DNA of 64,000 nt from assembly GCA_030765065.1 (NCBI GenBank), contig CM060979.1, forward strand, positions 13,235,001-13,299,000, in the 5' to 3' direction. The notes beneath the pieces are model-generated. The model did no database searches. It was not told the origin of the DNA and worked only from the letters and a program-made list of their open reading frames with translations. Both the position numbers and the translations under genes were made by a program. Of this stretch, positions 1-11,800 are shown piece after piece (the stretch's first letter is position 1; each line of letters opens with the position of its first letter). The stretch is from Deroplatys truncata. Its lineage: Eukaryota > Arthropoda > Insecta > Mantodea > Mantidae.

Positions 1-360
1 CCTCCTCCTACTCCCCATATTTCACTTCTATATAACATTTTTGCTTCAACTACTGTGTTATATATTTTCTCTAGCCATTTAACATTTATATCTGGTATTC
101 TATATTTACAGCCTCTAATCGCTGACATTGCCCCTTTCCCCTTCGCCAATACCAGTTTCTTCTGTTTCTCCCATTTTGACCCCTAAGTATATACAATCTC
201 TGACCACTTTATACTCCTTGTCTCCATTCTTTCACTTTTCTTACTTGCCCAGTTTGGCACCTTTCTTAAACACTATGATTTGAGTCTTCTCTTGGTTTAC
301 TTTCAGATTCCATTCATCACAGTATTTATTCATTGCTGTAGGGACTGCTTCAGACCAATC
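1..360 (-). pseudogene. LINE reverse-transcriptase fragment
   Basis: Reading the minus strand gives degenerate reverse-transcriptase C-terminal coding sequence in shifted frames. It includes a stretch like DEWNLKVNQEKTQIIVF, then a YLGV block, then NVKWLEKIYNTVVEAKMLY and SEIWGVGGG, the order expected of the RT palm/thumb region of insect non-LTR retrotransposons. Several frameshifts and stops are present, so this is a dead copy that continues off the left edge. It probably lies in a downstream intron of EDC3. The exact clade cannot be told from this piece. Confidence 0.7.
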
Positions 361-560
361 GTTAAAACAGATCCTAGCACTAAATTTATATTTATCATTT
401 GAATAGATACAAACTGTTTAAAAAATGGACCCTTATGCATAAACACCTGCCCCCACCTTTAATACTGCCTTCTCTATCTACTATGTATATGGTAGAGAAA
501 GTAAAATGGCAAGAAAATGTCCACAAAATGTACACAGGAGAAACACCAAAGTTTTATATT
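361..560. other. EDC3 intronic DNA, nothing recognised
   Basis: AT-rich unique-looking sequence between the LINE fragment and the long inverted repeat. I see no coding potential or repeat structure. It lies downstream of EDC3 exon 2, so it is presumably intron 2 of that gene. Confidence 0.4.
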
Positions 561-754
561 TTAAAATAAAGAGAGTTGAAGGTTGTTACACTACATCACT
601 AAAATGTTCTTAACTTGAACGCGTTTCGGGAAACAGTTTGCTCCCATCGTCAGCATGTCCTCAACTGGTGGGAGAAAACCGTTTCCCGAAACGCGTTCAA
701 GTAAGAACATTTTAGTGATGTAGTGTAACAACCTTCAACTCTCTTTATTTTAAA
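561..754. repeat. 74-bp inverted repeat with hammerhead-like cores (Penelope-like LTR pair?)
   Basis: Arms 561-634 and 681-754 are near-perfect reverse complements (one 1-nt indel) around a roughly 45-nt loop that itself contains a shorter inverted repeat. On the minus strand CTGACGA (647-653), a GGGA...TCCC stem and GAAAC (from 627) follow each other. The plus arm carries a decayed version (CTGGTGG at 665, GAAAC at 688). The CUGANGA–stem–GAAA order is that of hammerhead ribozymes, which are established components of Penelope-like element LTRs. I infer a head-to-head pair of such ends. It could also be an unrelated foldback element. Confidence 0.55.
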
Positions 755-1131
755 TAATGACACATCATTGTTACTAGCCTCTAAATCTTCAAAATTAACC
801 AAAGTTTTAATCCAGCAGCTTCTGAATAAAATCTAATTGCTCAGCAATCTTATGCCAATATAATATGGTTAGATCAATTACCTTTATAATAATGTCTTAA
901 GTTTCTTTTATACACATATAGACCTATTACTTGTATCTTGATTACAAGTTGGACAGATAAATTTGGATTGAAATTTAACTCAAGTGTTTACCCAACACTA
1001 GACTGTAATACTATGCCTAAGAATAAGTTAAACAGAAAGCTCGTTGAGTACACCAAACAATCTGGGCATGTATATGAGAGCCAGTAACCTCAGTGTTAAT
1101 GTTAACAATTAACAAAATATATTGGACATAC

Positions 1132-1337
1132 CTGGAAGAGTGCGAACACCAAGATCTTCTGCTGGTTTTCGTGGAGAATCTCGTAGTTGGTTTCCTTTAT
1201 TAACTGCAATACTCTCGCTAACGGAACGAAATGCCCTTTTGGCAACTGGCTTTTTCACTGCCACTATACTTGCAGAGGAGCTTGTTACTTGCATGTCAGC
1301 AGTATCAATTATAGAAAGATTAAGTATATCTCCTCCT
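1132..1337 (-). CDS. EDC3: EDC3 coding exon 2
   Basis: Second coding exon of the decapping enhancer EDC3. The acceptor (cttgtccacag) lies at 1338-1348 and the donor (GTATGT) at 1126-1131, both on the minus strand. It continues the frame of exon 1: the last codon of exon 1 is split AG|A, giving VLRGGDILNLSIID, which matches the end of the LSm domain of EDC3 proteins where an R-x-GDI-x-x-L block closes the fold. After that the exon is a basic, serine-rich linker (KKPVAKRAFRSVSES) as expected between the LSm and FDF regions. It ends one base into a codon. The FDF and YjeF_N parts are not in the window. Confidence 0.8.
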
Positions 1338-2051
1338 CTGTGGACAAGAAATGAATAACATTAAATAAGAGCTTACAGCCAATAAAAATAATAAGCCACC
1401 ATCTTCCCTAATTCATAATTACACAGACAAGATTATTGTGCATTCTGACTATTCCTACAGACATGACCAGGTAATATGGTAAAGGCTGCATTTTTTGACA
1501 CTGTAACAGATGCACACAAACTAAGTGCTGTAAAGCCATATGAGCAGTTTAAATGGGTAATGTTGCTTTGTATAACCATACAGCTTTCATCTACAAATGC
1601 TCGTTTCACTCTAAAAAACCAAGAACGAATATTATATCTATTATACACAATGAATTCCAAAACAGCGTCACCATCTATACTGCTCCAAAAACCATTCTAG
1701 AAATGAATAATGTAAAATATACTTCAGCATGTGAATGACAGTCCTTTCTTCCATTTATTTCTTAATTTTTATCACTGTCACTGGAATTACTTTCCCTTAC
1801 CCGAAAAATATAATTTGGGTTCAGTTTTCGATCTATGGCACACTATGTCGGGCTAATCATTTAAGTTTCTGCTAGAGGCCTACCTCTCCAGTTACAACCT
1901 TTTCAATTTCCAATTTTAAACGAGGTTACCTACAATATGCAATTAATCGGAACTATGGGGCATTTCTTTACAATTACTCAATTTACATGAAAGATCAACT
2001 GTTATTAAACACGTTATCAAACATACCTTTAAGTGCTCAAAATATACTAAC

Positions 2052-2215
2052 CTAAGCACGACTTCTGCAGCTGAATATGGTATCCCATTCCTAAATGCTT
2101 TCTTAAGGGTTATAGTTTGACCTTTAGGATCAACGTTAGATATTTGACCTTGAAAAGTTCCAAGATCATTTCTACATTTGATAGAGACTGTATATCCAAG
2201 GAATTTTTCGCTCAT
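2052..2215 (-). CDS. EDC3: EDC3 coding exon 1 (LSm domain, N-terminus)
   Basis: Start codon at 2215 reading leftwards. It encodes MSEKFLGYTVSIKC, then GTFQGQISNVD and QTITLKKAFRNG, the N-terminal divergent LSm domain of EDC3 (enhancer of mRNA-decapping protein 3). EDC3 is a cytoplasmic P-body scaffold that binds DCP2 and the DEAD-box helicase DDX6/Me31B and promotes 5'-cap removal. Recognition rests on the order short N-terminus, V-SI-C, G-x-x-QG-x-I, Q-TI-L, F-NG and EV-x-R, all of which are conserved in the family. The donor GTTAGT begins at 2051 and exon 2 continues in phase. Two out-of-frame ATGs are close to the start (one at 2222). Intron 1 (1338-2051) is short and looks repeat-free. 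It is divergent from ADAL, 338 bp away. The rest of the roughly 500-residue protein lies beyond the left edge. Confidence 0.85.
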
Positions 2216-2553
2216 GTTTCATTAACCCTAAATGTTCCCTACTACACTTCTTGCGTTCAGCTTAAAGATACTGTCAAACACAAGCAACAGCTGTTAGCCA
2301 AGAAATATACGCCAATTTGTTGTGATACTCTTAAGTATTTTAAACTGTATACAGTTAAGTTGCTATAAAGGCACAAAGCACAAGTCAGTTACGAAACTTC
2401 TGTCTCCAAGTTTCCACTTCAAACGATTTGACGGAATAATGTTCCGAGTACACAAGCAAGTTAAACTGTGTTTCGCTTGAACCCAATTTTGGTCTGGTTG
2501 AGGAAATCTGAAGATAAAGCTGTTCCTCGTCTGTATGCGATCTTATCCAGAAA
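2216..2553. promoter_or_regulatory. Probable bidirectional EDC3/ADAL promoter
   Basis: The 338 bp between the divergent start codons of EDC3 and ADAL must hold both 5' UTRs and at least the core promoters. I see no clear TATA box at a convincing distance from either start and no repeats, unlike nearly all other non-coding DNA here. That the gap is free of mobile elements in such a repeat-rich region is consistent with functional constraint. Transcription start sites cannot be placed from sequence alone. Confidence 0.55.
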
Positions 2554-2570
2554 ATGGAACGTCGACATAA
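2535..2570 (+). other. Short upstream ORF overlapping the ADAL start
   Basis: ATG at 2535 opens 11 codons plus TAA (ending 2570) in a different frame from ADAL, spanning its start codon at 2554. If transcription begins upstream of 2535 this could lower ADAL translation. If the transcription start lies between 2538 and 2553 it is irrelevant. No transcript evidence is available here. Confidence 0.35.
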
Positions 2571-2598
2571 AAGTTTCTTCATAGATTTGCCTAAGCTG
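2554..2598 (+). CDS. ADAL: ADAL exon 1
   Basis: Encodes residues 1-15, MERRHKSFFIDLPKL, followed by the donor GTAATG at 2599. The segment ending LPKL directly precedes ELHAHLNG of exon 2, as in ADAL and other adenosine deaminases (LPKVELHxHLNG). The start is the first in-frame ATG. An out-of-frame ATG at 2535 opens a 12-codon ORF that overlaps this start. Intron 1 is 12,077 bp. Confidence 0.85.
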
Positions 2599-5500
2599 GT
2601 AATGTCTTGTTTTCCTGACAGAATTATAAGTACGCACAACTATATATATGATAGTGGCCGTGTAAAATTGCAATATGCAAACAGCGGTAGCATTGGTGTT
2701 ATTTGCACAGCCTATTTATTCATTTTTAGTCCATTATAGAGGTTTATAACAAGGATAATAATTGTAAATGAGTGTGGATGTTATTGAAGGGCAGCAAATT
2801 GCCATCTTGCAAGAATATAAAACAATTTGTCGATCTTGAATAATGCAATGCTTTCCTTTTTTAACGCACTTTAACCGGGTAGGTCAAATCCGACTGAATG
2901 TAGGGAAACAATTTTGTTATATTGCCTGGAGTCCATAGAGATTAGAGTTATTCGACATTGTTCTTCTGAGAATATAGGACCTCCCCCCACCCAAAAAAGA
3001 ACACCCCATCTCCGTCATCTACTTCAAGCGAGATTCGAACTCGGAATTTCTTGAATATGGTGCAAAGAAGCTACCATATACCATGGAGATGGGTTAAGCA
3101 AGATGTTAATAATGAGTCCTTGTGCATTGTATTTGAATGTTTTTTCTATGATAGAGAAGTTAATGGGGAATCAATGTTCGAATTGATAACAATGTAGAAG
3201 GGGTAGGCATTCTCGTTCACGTTTAACGCTTTAATTAAACAATATTTGTAGCATACCTGATTTAAAATTAATTGTTGTAGTCATTTATTATTGTTATTAT
3301 TGCGTTGATAATTGTTCTTCCACACTAGCTCTGTGTAGAAACTTATTTGGAAAGATGAGTCAGACTTGAAAAATGCAATGCCTCGGCCGGGATTGAACCA
3401 CGGATCGTCAGGACAAGGAGTGGATTGCCATTATTCTCGATAACGCCACCTATCATTCCACAGAAATCAATTAAGTCTACTTCGACATTCTTTAGATTAG
3501 ATTGCTGTAGATTGCTCTACAGCAACTAACACTCCATTATAACAGACTAGAATTATGATTATATAAAGTTGAGAGAAGAAAATCTCAAAATCAACTAAAC
3601 AGATCACTTAGAAAATGAATGGGTTTAGGGTTACTATCACTGCAGCTTTAAATTGATTGAGTTAAAATAAAATGTGCAGAACACTGCATATTAAGAGCAG
3701 CAACATGAAAGATTTGACACTGCAGTGAAAAATGGTAGAGGAAAACTGGAGAAAAGCTTGCAAGCATATGTAAAAACTGACACAGTTATTAGGAAGAAAA
3801 TTTAGAAGATAAAATTATTGAACAATACATAATTAATTTAGAGGACTCTGGCAGAGACAGTAGGGCTTATTCTGAAATAGGTGACATTGAAGAAATGGAT
3901 GAAAACTTAGAAAATGAAGGGCAAACCAGTGATCCTTCTAGTTCTTTAGAAGGGATTATCCAGAAATAGACAACAGATAAAGGGAGAAAGAGACAAATGG
4001 AGTGGGAAGTATTTTTTCTTTTTCTGCAAAGTAAGTGATAACATAAGTGTTAACTGCCTTTCTAGTAATTCAAAACGTAAAGCAGAAAAGGGTAAGTTTC
4101 TTTCCCCAGCTGGGAATGAATATTGCAATGCAGAAAGGAGAAAGAGAAAAAGAATTTCAGAAAGGCAAATTCCCTGGCTTCACCTTTAATTCAGACATTG
4201 ATGGGAACAATGTAAACCTGCCTTTAAACCATAGATAGGGGCGGGAAATATGGTTGTTTGGTTTACAACGTGATGACCTCCAGGGAAATCTTCTAGCATC
4301 AAGTATGGACTCCATTTATTAACTGGAGGGCGTAGAGAGAAGAGACCATTACCTCTGATGGGGGGGTGATTATTGTAAACGGCAATGGAACGAGAGGACA
4401 TACAACTTTTACCATGGACTCTGAACCATGTTGGGCCTTGGGGATACTTTACATGAGCTAGTCAGAGGTGAAGGCTCAGACGGTGCCAACTTAAAATTAT
4501 AAAACTGCCACTCCTGCGCTGGAAATTGAACCATAGATTTTCAGCATGAGAGTGTCGAACAAAATCATTGAGTAACCCGGTGCCCTTTGGAAAGAGATAT
4601 AAAATGGCATAATGGCCTAGCAGGAATCAATGAATTGCCCTTAAAGTTATTCATAGATTACGTTTTATTTTGCTTTACAATATTATAAAGGCTTTCTGTA
4701 TGCAATCAGTTCTCTAGACCTCTCAGATGTTACATTGATACATTGTTATATATTTCAACTGCTGGAAAAAGCCAGTGAGAATAATAGCTAAAGCTCACTA
4801 CAAAACATCCTGCAGGGGATTGTTTGTTAGCCTGGGAATTTTAACCATAACATGCATTCCAAAAACACAGATGAATTTATAAGTATGTAATGAGCTCTCA
4901 CTGTTATTCTCATTTCTATTTTCTGTAGCTGAAAAATATGTTTGTTGTTTAAAAAACTGCCTCCAAAAAACAATTCTATATTGCAATATTGAATGAAAAT
5001 AGGCAAAGTAATACTTTCTTCAAAGTTTTTGTAGTGTTGGAACTACTCAGAGATCTAAGAGCATAACACACTAAACTTAATTTAGACTGTATATAGTGTA
5101 TGATTTCCAGTTTGTAATTATCCAGGAACTTAGTTAAATCAGATTTTTGAATATTTCTCTTGCTATTTCCTATGGTTATGTTTGGATCTTGGAAGCTGTC
5201 CATAAATCTTATTACATTAGTTTTATTAAAATCAGAGGAAGTCTATTTACTTCAAACCATTTACGCATTTCATTAAGTACATAATTTAATTTATTATCTA
5301 GCTCACTTAACTCTACAGCACATGTAGCACAGCATTAGTATCATCACAATAAGTATTATGTTGGCCTTTAGTTAGGAGAGAAAGAGTAAAGGGCCAAGTT
5401 ACGAACCTTGTGGCTTGACTTATTGTTAACCAGTTAGAAAAATTATACACTTTATAATTATTTTATATTTGCATTCTTTGTTTTCTGTTATTTAAATATG

Positions 5501-7260
5501 ATGCAAGCAGCTGTAGGTTATATTTATACCATAGAACTTTAATTTGGCGAGAAGGATGTCATGGTTTAAACAATCAAATGCTTTTGCCAGATTGTAGAGA
5601 TTCTTCCTACATACATCCTATTATTAAACAATATTTTATTTGAAACGGAATATGTAGCATTTTCTGTTGAAGTTTGGTTTCTGAAGCCAAACTTTCCTTT
5701 ATAATTAAGTTGTGTACTTCAAAATGCTGGTCTCTCTCAAATAGTTTAGAAAAAATGATTAGAAAAGGTATTTGGTAGCCCCTTCATAGGAAATGCAAAT
5801 TAATTCAATCTTCTCACAGTAAAGAGAGATTAAGAAAAACTAAAGAATAGTAAATAAAAGCATAAATTCTGAACAGGCATTGTGCCCATGCCATGAAAAT
5901 GAAGAGATGCAGGTCTATGGTTGCATACTTTGTAGGCACTTTTCTTCCTTTTTGTGTAATATGCATCAATTATGAGCAAAAATTGTTAACTTTAAGCTTA
6001 TACATTTTGGTACTTACAATGTACATTCTTGCTTAGACATAATTCTGGTTATTGTAATTTAATTTAAATATGCAATGATCATTTTCTCCAAATGCTCTGG
6101 TGTGACTATGACATTTATTGGCTAACACAAGTTTGTACGCTCAGAAGGATCTGCCCATGTCTGCAGATGTTATTGGGCAAAATTTGAAGACACTTACAGA
6201 GTCTGGGAAAACTCCTTCAGGAAATGCTAAATTTTCACCATGAAGATATTTATCTACAGAACACAAAACTTTAACGGAAGTATTTCTTTCTAAAACACTG
6301 TACAATTTGCCACTTAATTTTGCTGCATACTTTAAAGCAGCAGCCTGAAGTTTACTCTGAAACTCCATAGGAGTGTCTCCAAGTAAGGAGTTTATTATTT
6401 TGTCACTAATGTGTGCAAATATTAATTTTAAAATATAAAATTTTAATTTTAAAATTATAACTTTAAAAAATACATGTATTTTATCCCCAATGCATGTAAC
6501 AATAATCCAATATGCAGCAACATCGGAAATATACAATTATATGCACTATATAACTTTATATAAAAGCACAGAAGAACATGAAACATGTTGCAAAACTTAA
6601 TTCCATATCACAAATACAAACACACTAAATATGCATTTGCATATAAATCCGATGTCTACTCATTACACAAGTGATTCAAGTGTATGCATATAATTTAGGA
6701 GCATACCTTTATGACCTTCACCATAATTTCATTATAGCCTGCAGAGTTCTTTTATTTAAGAGAAAGTATAGTATTGCTGTTTTCAAATGTGACAGGTCAC
6801 ATTCACCTTACATTAAGGAAGATTATTTGGAAAGGTAAGGTATGTTGAAGGAACTTTCATGCATCTTCTGAATTTCCAGGATTAAGATTTTAAGTTCGGT
6901 AGCTATTAAATTCAGAAAGTATTTGTGATGGGATGATAGCACTATTTCTTGATACTCAATACTCACTTTATAAAAACTATAAAGGCAATAGCTTGTTCAC
7001 TGAATTACATTCTTATTAGTAGTTTTCTGTATATAAACACATGTAACCAATTTTGTATTGTATGTTAATTCCGAAATTGTTCCTGTTTGACATTCTCCAA
7101 TTGACATTTTTACTTTCTCTACTACGTATAGTAAGTAGGGGAAGTATTGTATTCCACCCAAAAATTTGATACCGAGATTTCACCGGAAATACATGTTTTG
7201 AGAACCCCTGAATCCAAAAAAAGCATTTTTGGAAACATGTCTGTGTGTGTGTGTGTGTCT

Positions 7261-7294
<34 letters not shown>

Positions 7295-8732
7295 CTATGA
7301 ACAGCATAACTCAGAAAAGAACAGTCGGATAAACACCAAACTTGGTATTTAGGTTCAGATCTTCCAGAGATGCAACAGGTTTTCAAGAAAATCCCCCCAC
7401 CCCAGACTACCCTTTACATGGAACATTTTTCGAAAATTTTAATTTTGATTAAAATATCATATGTTTAAGATATTCTCAGGAGAAATGAAATGTATATCCC
7501 GAATTTTCTGCGAATGTCTCCAAAAGTATTCTTCATTGTGAACGACTTTTGCATAACTGGTGAACCATAAGAGATAGACAAAATTTTACTACACAAAAAA
7601 TGTAGATCCCGTTCAAATACACAATTTATGTCATACACATTTTTTTTTGTTGAGTGAACCATTTTCGAGATATTGTTTGTTATTCCCTTAAATTTTCCAA
7701 TACTTATACTTTTTCTCAAATTCGTTATTCATTTTTTGCATTCCACCCAAAAATTCGATACCAAGATTTCACCGGAAATACATGTTTTGAGACTCACTGA
7801 ATCCAAAAAAAGCATTTTTGGAAACATGTCCGTGTGTGTGTCTGTCTGTGTGTCTGTCTGTCTGTCTGTGTGTCTGTGAACAGCATAACTCAAAAACGAA
7901 GAGTCGGATAAACACCAAACTTGGTATTTAGGTTCAGTATCTTTCAGAGATGCGACACGAAGGTTTTCAAGAAAATCCCCCCACCCCAGACTACCCTTTA
8001 CATGGAACATTTTTCGAAAATTTTAATTTTCTCAAAAACGGCTCTAACGATTTTGATTAAAATATCATATGTTTAAGATATTGTCATGACAAATAAAATG
8101 TATATCTCGAATTTTCTGGGAATGTCTCCAAAAGTATTCTTCGTTATGAACGACTTTTTCATAACTGGTAAACCATAAGAGATAGACAAAATTTTACTAC
8201 ACGAAAAATGTAGATCGCATTAAAATACACAATTTATGTCATATACATTTCTTTTGTTGAGTGAACCGTTTGCGAGATATTGCTTGTTATTCCCTTAAAT
8301 TTTTCAATACTTATTTTCTCAAATGGGAATTCGTTATTCATTTTTTTATCTTGGATATGCAAAGAGTATTAATCTGTGGCAAAGAGAATGGTGCTGCACC
8401 TAGCAACCAGCTATTAAGAGATATGTCGATGCTTGAAGGCTACTGTATTTCTATATTGCCCTTGCAAATACAAAACAAGGAGAACATAGTACGCCTTAAG
8501 CAATAGTCAAATATTTTTAAAACTGGTCGCTATGTGTAAACCGTAATTCTCTTTGCATGTCAAAAGATCGTTTCTGCAAAGTTTATCTCGATTAGTATGA
8601 AATAGATGGAGAATAAGAGTTTGTAAAAATAGTTTGTACAAGAGTAGAGAAAGTCATGTGAGTGTAACACGTCAGATTTTTTTTTATCTTGATAATGACA
8701 AGGTTTATATATCCCCTATTGTTAGTCAAGGC

Positions 8733-8808
<76 letters not shown>

Positions 8809-11800
8809 TTCCCTTTTTATGTAACTATGTTTTGTGCTGAAAACTTTCTTTTAAAGGATTTTCTATCCATATTATGTAAATTAGTCATACAGTATGCCCG
8901 TAAGCTATGCTTGTGACCCGAGTTTGATTTGCATAAACACCAACAGATGGAAGGAAAGAACAAATATTCCCATACACCGTATTATTTCATGCCTTAAGTT
9001 CTTATTTGTTTCTGATGGATTCACAGATTTTGCACACCGGAGTAGGTAAATGTAATGGCTAGTGTGAATCACCAAGTCAGGCTATTGCAGAAACGTGATT
9101 TAGTGTGTCAGCTAAATAAGTCCAGTTAACGCTGCATGTTACATGAATACTTCTACTCCTTCCCCCATTGTTTTACGTGTTTTCATTTAGACACAAGAGT
9201 CTATGGAATTATAGTTCCCGAGGTTGCGGATTCAAACCCAATGGAGGGTGATGGAGTTTTTTGGGCATAAAAATCCTTAGCATGGCTTCCTTCAGGAGCT
9301 AAGTAAAGCCAGTGGTTCCATGTTGTAGATTTATGGCACGTAAAAGAACCTTAAGCCTGATAGAGGCCACTGAGCAAAATTTCTGGTCTTTCATGTCAAA
9401 TATAGAATGGGAAGCTAAAGACCATAATAGTTAAAGAGCTTCATAAATAAAGCTCAGTTTAATTTAATTTAGTTATGGAATGTTGCATTGATTCATCCAG
9501 AAATGTAGTCAAGGTCTATCCAGAACTATAGTCCAGCAACTCTTTGGGAACACGTGTGAGGCAATAACTTGAAGTCGCAACTCCTTTCATTCTTTATCTA
9601 GCATAAAGTTAAATCCAACAACCTTCAATAAAGCAAAACTTAAATTTAAAAGTATCGAAAGTTTATCTCAAAGTGTTAGACATACTTTGATACCATCAAG
9701 AGTATCAAGGACCCATCTCTAGTTGAAAGCATTAGCAACCTATTCACGATTACACATATTTCTGTTATTCCTCTTTAAAGTTGAGATGCGTGAGTTTGTG
9801 GGTTTCATTAAGGGATGCTCAAACTGAAGATTAATATTCATGTCTCTCAAAGAAATCCACAAATTCGAGAGTGAGTCAAATATAAACTGGACTTTAGCCC
9901 CTCATCTTCTCAGACAACCCTGAGCAGGTGGGTAGAGTGGGGCATTGAAGGTCTATGTATTTGCTTGATGAGCTGTTTCTCCCCCCCCCCCTCTCAGTAC
10001 AGTCATGAGTGAGCAAGAGGTTCCATTGCCTGTTGTGTAGCTCATTATAATAATGTTTTTAACAAAGGAAGGTGTAAAACCACCTGAAATTTTGAATAGG
10101 TTGGGGATGCTACACTTGTCGGACCCAAGTGTTTGATTGGGCCAGCAAGTTTAAGGGTGGAAAGGAAATGTGGAAAATGAAAGACACGACAGGTGACAAC
10201 ATCCATGCAGTTTGTGACTTTATGAAAGGTAACTGACAGTTGGCCGTTGATGAAATCGCTTCAGAGATGGGTGTCAGCCAGAAAGCGCTCATTCCATCAT
10301 CACAGAGCATCTTGCCTTTAGAAAACTCTGTGCCAGATGAATTCTGAGCTTGTTGACTGGAAATCAAAAAAAGCTCAGGTTACAAATTGTGAGAGACTTA
10401 TGAATACCCTTGAACACTCTCCCAGATTTGTCCCCTGTGATTATTTTCTGTTTGTGCCCTTGAAAGAAACACTGGGAGATGAATAATTCGAGAACAACCA
10501 GAAGTCAAAGAGTGAGTGTGCAACTGGTTGATGATTTAACCTCTAAGTTTTTTTGAAGAATGGACCTACAAGCTTCCAAAACGGTGGAAAAAATGTATAG
10601 AGTATGTAGGAGACTATGTCAAGAAAAGCTAGAGGTTTTTATTTGTATTTTTTCATGGCCAATAAATGTATTTAAAAAAGAAATCTGGTTTATATTTGAC
10701 TCACCCTTGCATGGCTTCATGTCACAAAGATAGGTAGATTTATTCACCATTAATATAACAAAGTATTCATGGTTTCATCGGATTACATTTTACAGAATTA
10801 CCCATATCATATCAATTTAATTTAAATAACTATTCCAGAAACTCGTCCATGCTATAATAAGCCTCTCTCAGTAGCAAGTTCTTCAAATCTCTTTTGAAGC
10901 AGCACATTGACTTTCTTTTAAATTTACTGGCAATTTATTAAATAACATAACCCCACAGTATTTCACCCCTTTAGCAAATACGGTTGTCTTATGTTCAATA
11001 CTTCTTAGGTTTGTTTTATTGCTGGTATTGTGGAAATGAATATCTTAATTTGTCATAAAATTATTAATATTTTGTTTCACATAACACAATGTGATGTATA
11101 AATACAAACTGGACAAAGTTAATAGTTTTAATTGTTTAAAAAATGGCCTACAGATCTGGTTCAGTTGCATACTGACTTTCTCTTTCAACAACTGTACCTG
11201 CTGTTAATTTCTCCAGATTTTTTGTGATACCTTTGAGTCCAGCACTTGGCTTAAAAATACTTACGAGATAATAATTGGTATCCAAGTCCTCCATGACTAC
11301 AACATATAAGCAATACCTTTAGGTTTGGTATCTGCTACTGGCGGAGGATTTGGGTTCTGATGAGCTTCCAATGTTTCTAGAACACTGAACCTATTTGATT
11401 TGTCAGAGGGATGCTCTTAACATGAAGCAGATAGACAAATAACCTTTTTAAAGAATAGTTTGTAGAAGATATTTCACCAGATATACCTGTTTTGAGGTCC
11501 CTGCATTAAAAAAGTGTTTTAGTAAAAGGCCCATGTGTGTGTGTCTGTGAACAACATAATTAAAAAATGAAATGCCAGATAAATACCAACTTGGTTAGAG
11601 AGATAGATACTTTATTTGTACTTTTTTTCCCCCACACAATTCTTTTTACAATATTCCACTTATAAACTAACTTAACCTATGTACAAATTTCCTTGCCAGC
11701 TATACTGCTCCTTTTTGCATGCCACCCTGGCCTTCTGGCTCGTCTAAGCATTCCTTACTACCTTTAATCCCTATTGCCCATCTTCTCCTTCTTCCATTTG

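Noticed and set aside
1-1100. Further EDC3 exons (FDF, YjeF_N)
   Set aside because: Searched the minus strand for FDF-box or YjeF_N motifs; only LINE and inverted-repeat sequence found.
6141-6420. Possible host-gene exon (well-formed 80-codon frame)
   Set aside because: The F-x-ITSADM-x-RSF block is a hAT transposase C-terminus and the frame has an in-frame stop.
7122-7386. His/Thr-rich and Cys/Val-rich frames over TG repeats
   Set aside because: Microsatellite within R1; the same happens at 24.8 and 49.1 kb.
8689-8916. Poly-Asn open frame
   Set aside because: Translation of the (AAT)n microsatellite.
10110-10367. 85-codon minus-strand frame
   Set aside because: Antisense of a decayed mariner transposase.
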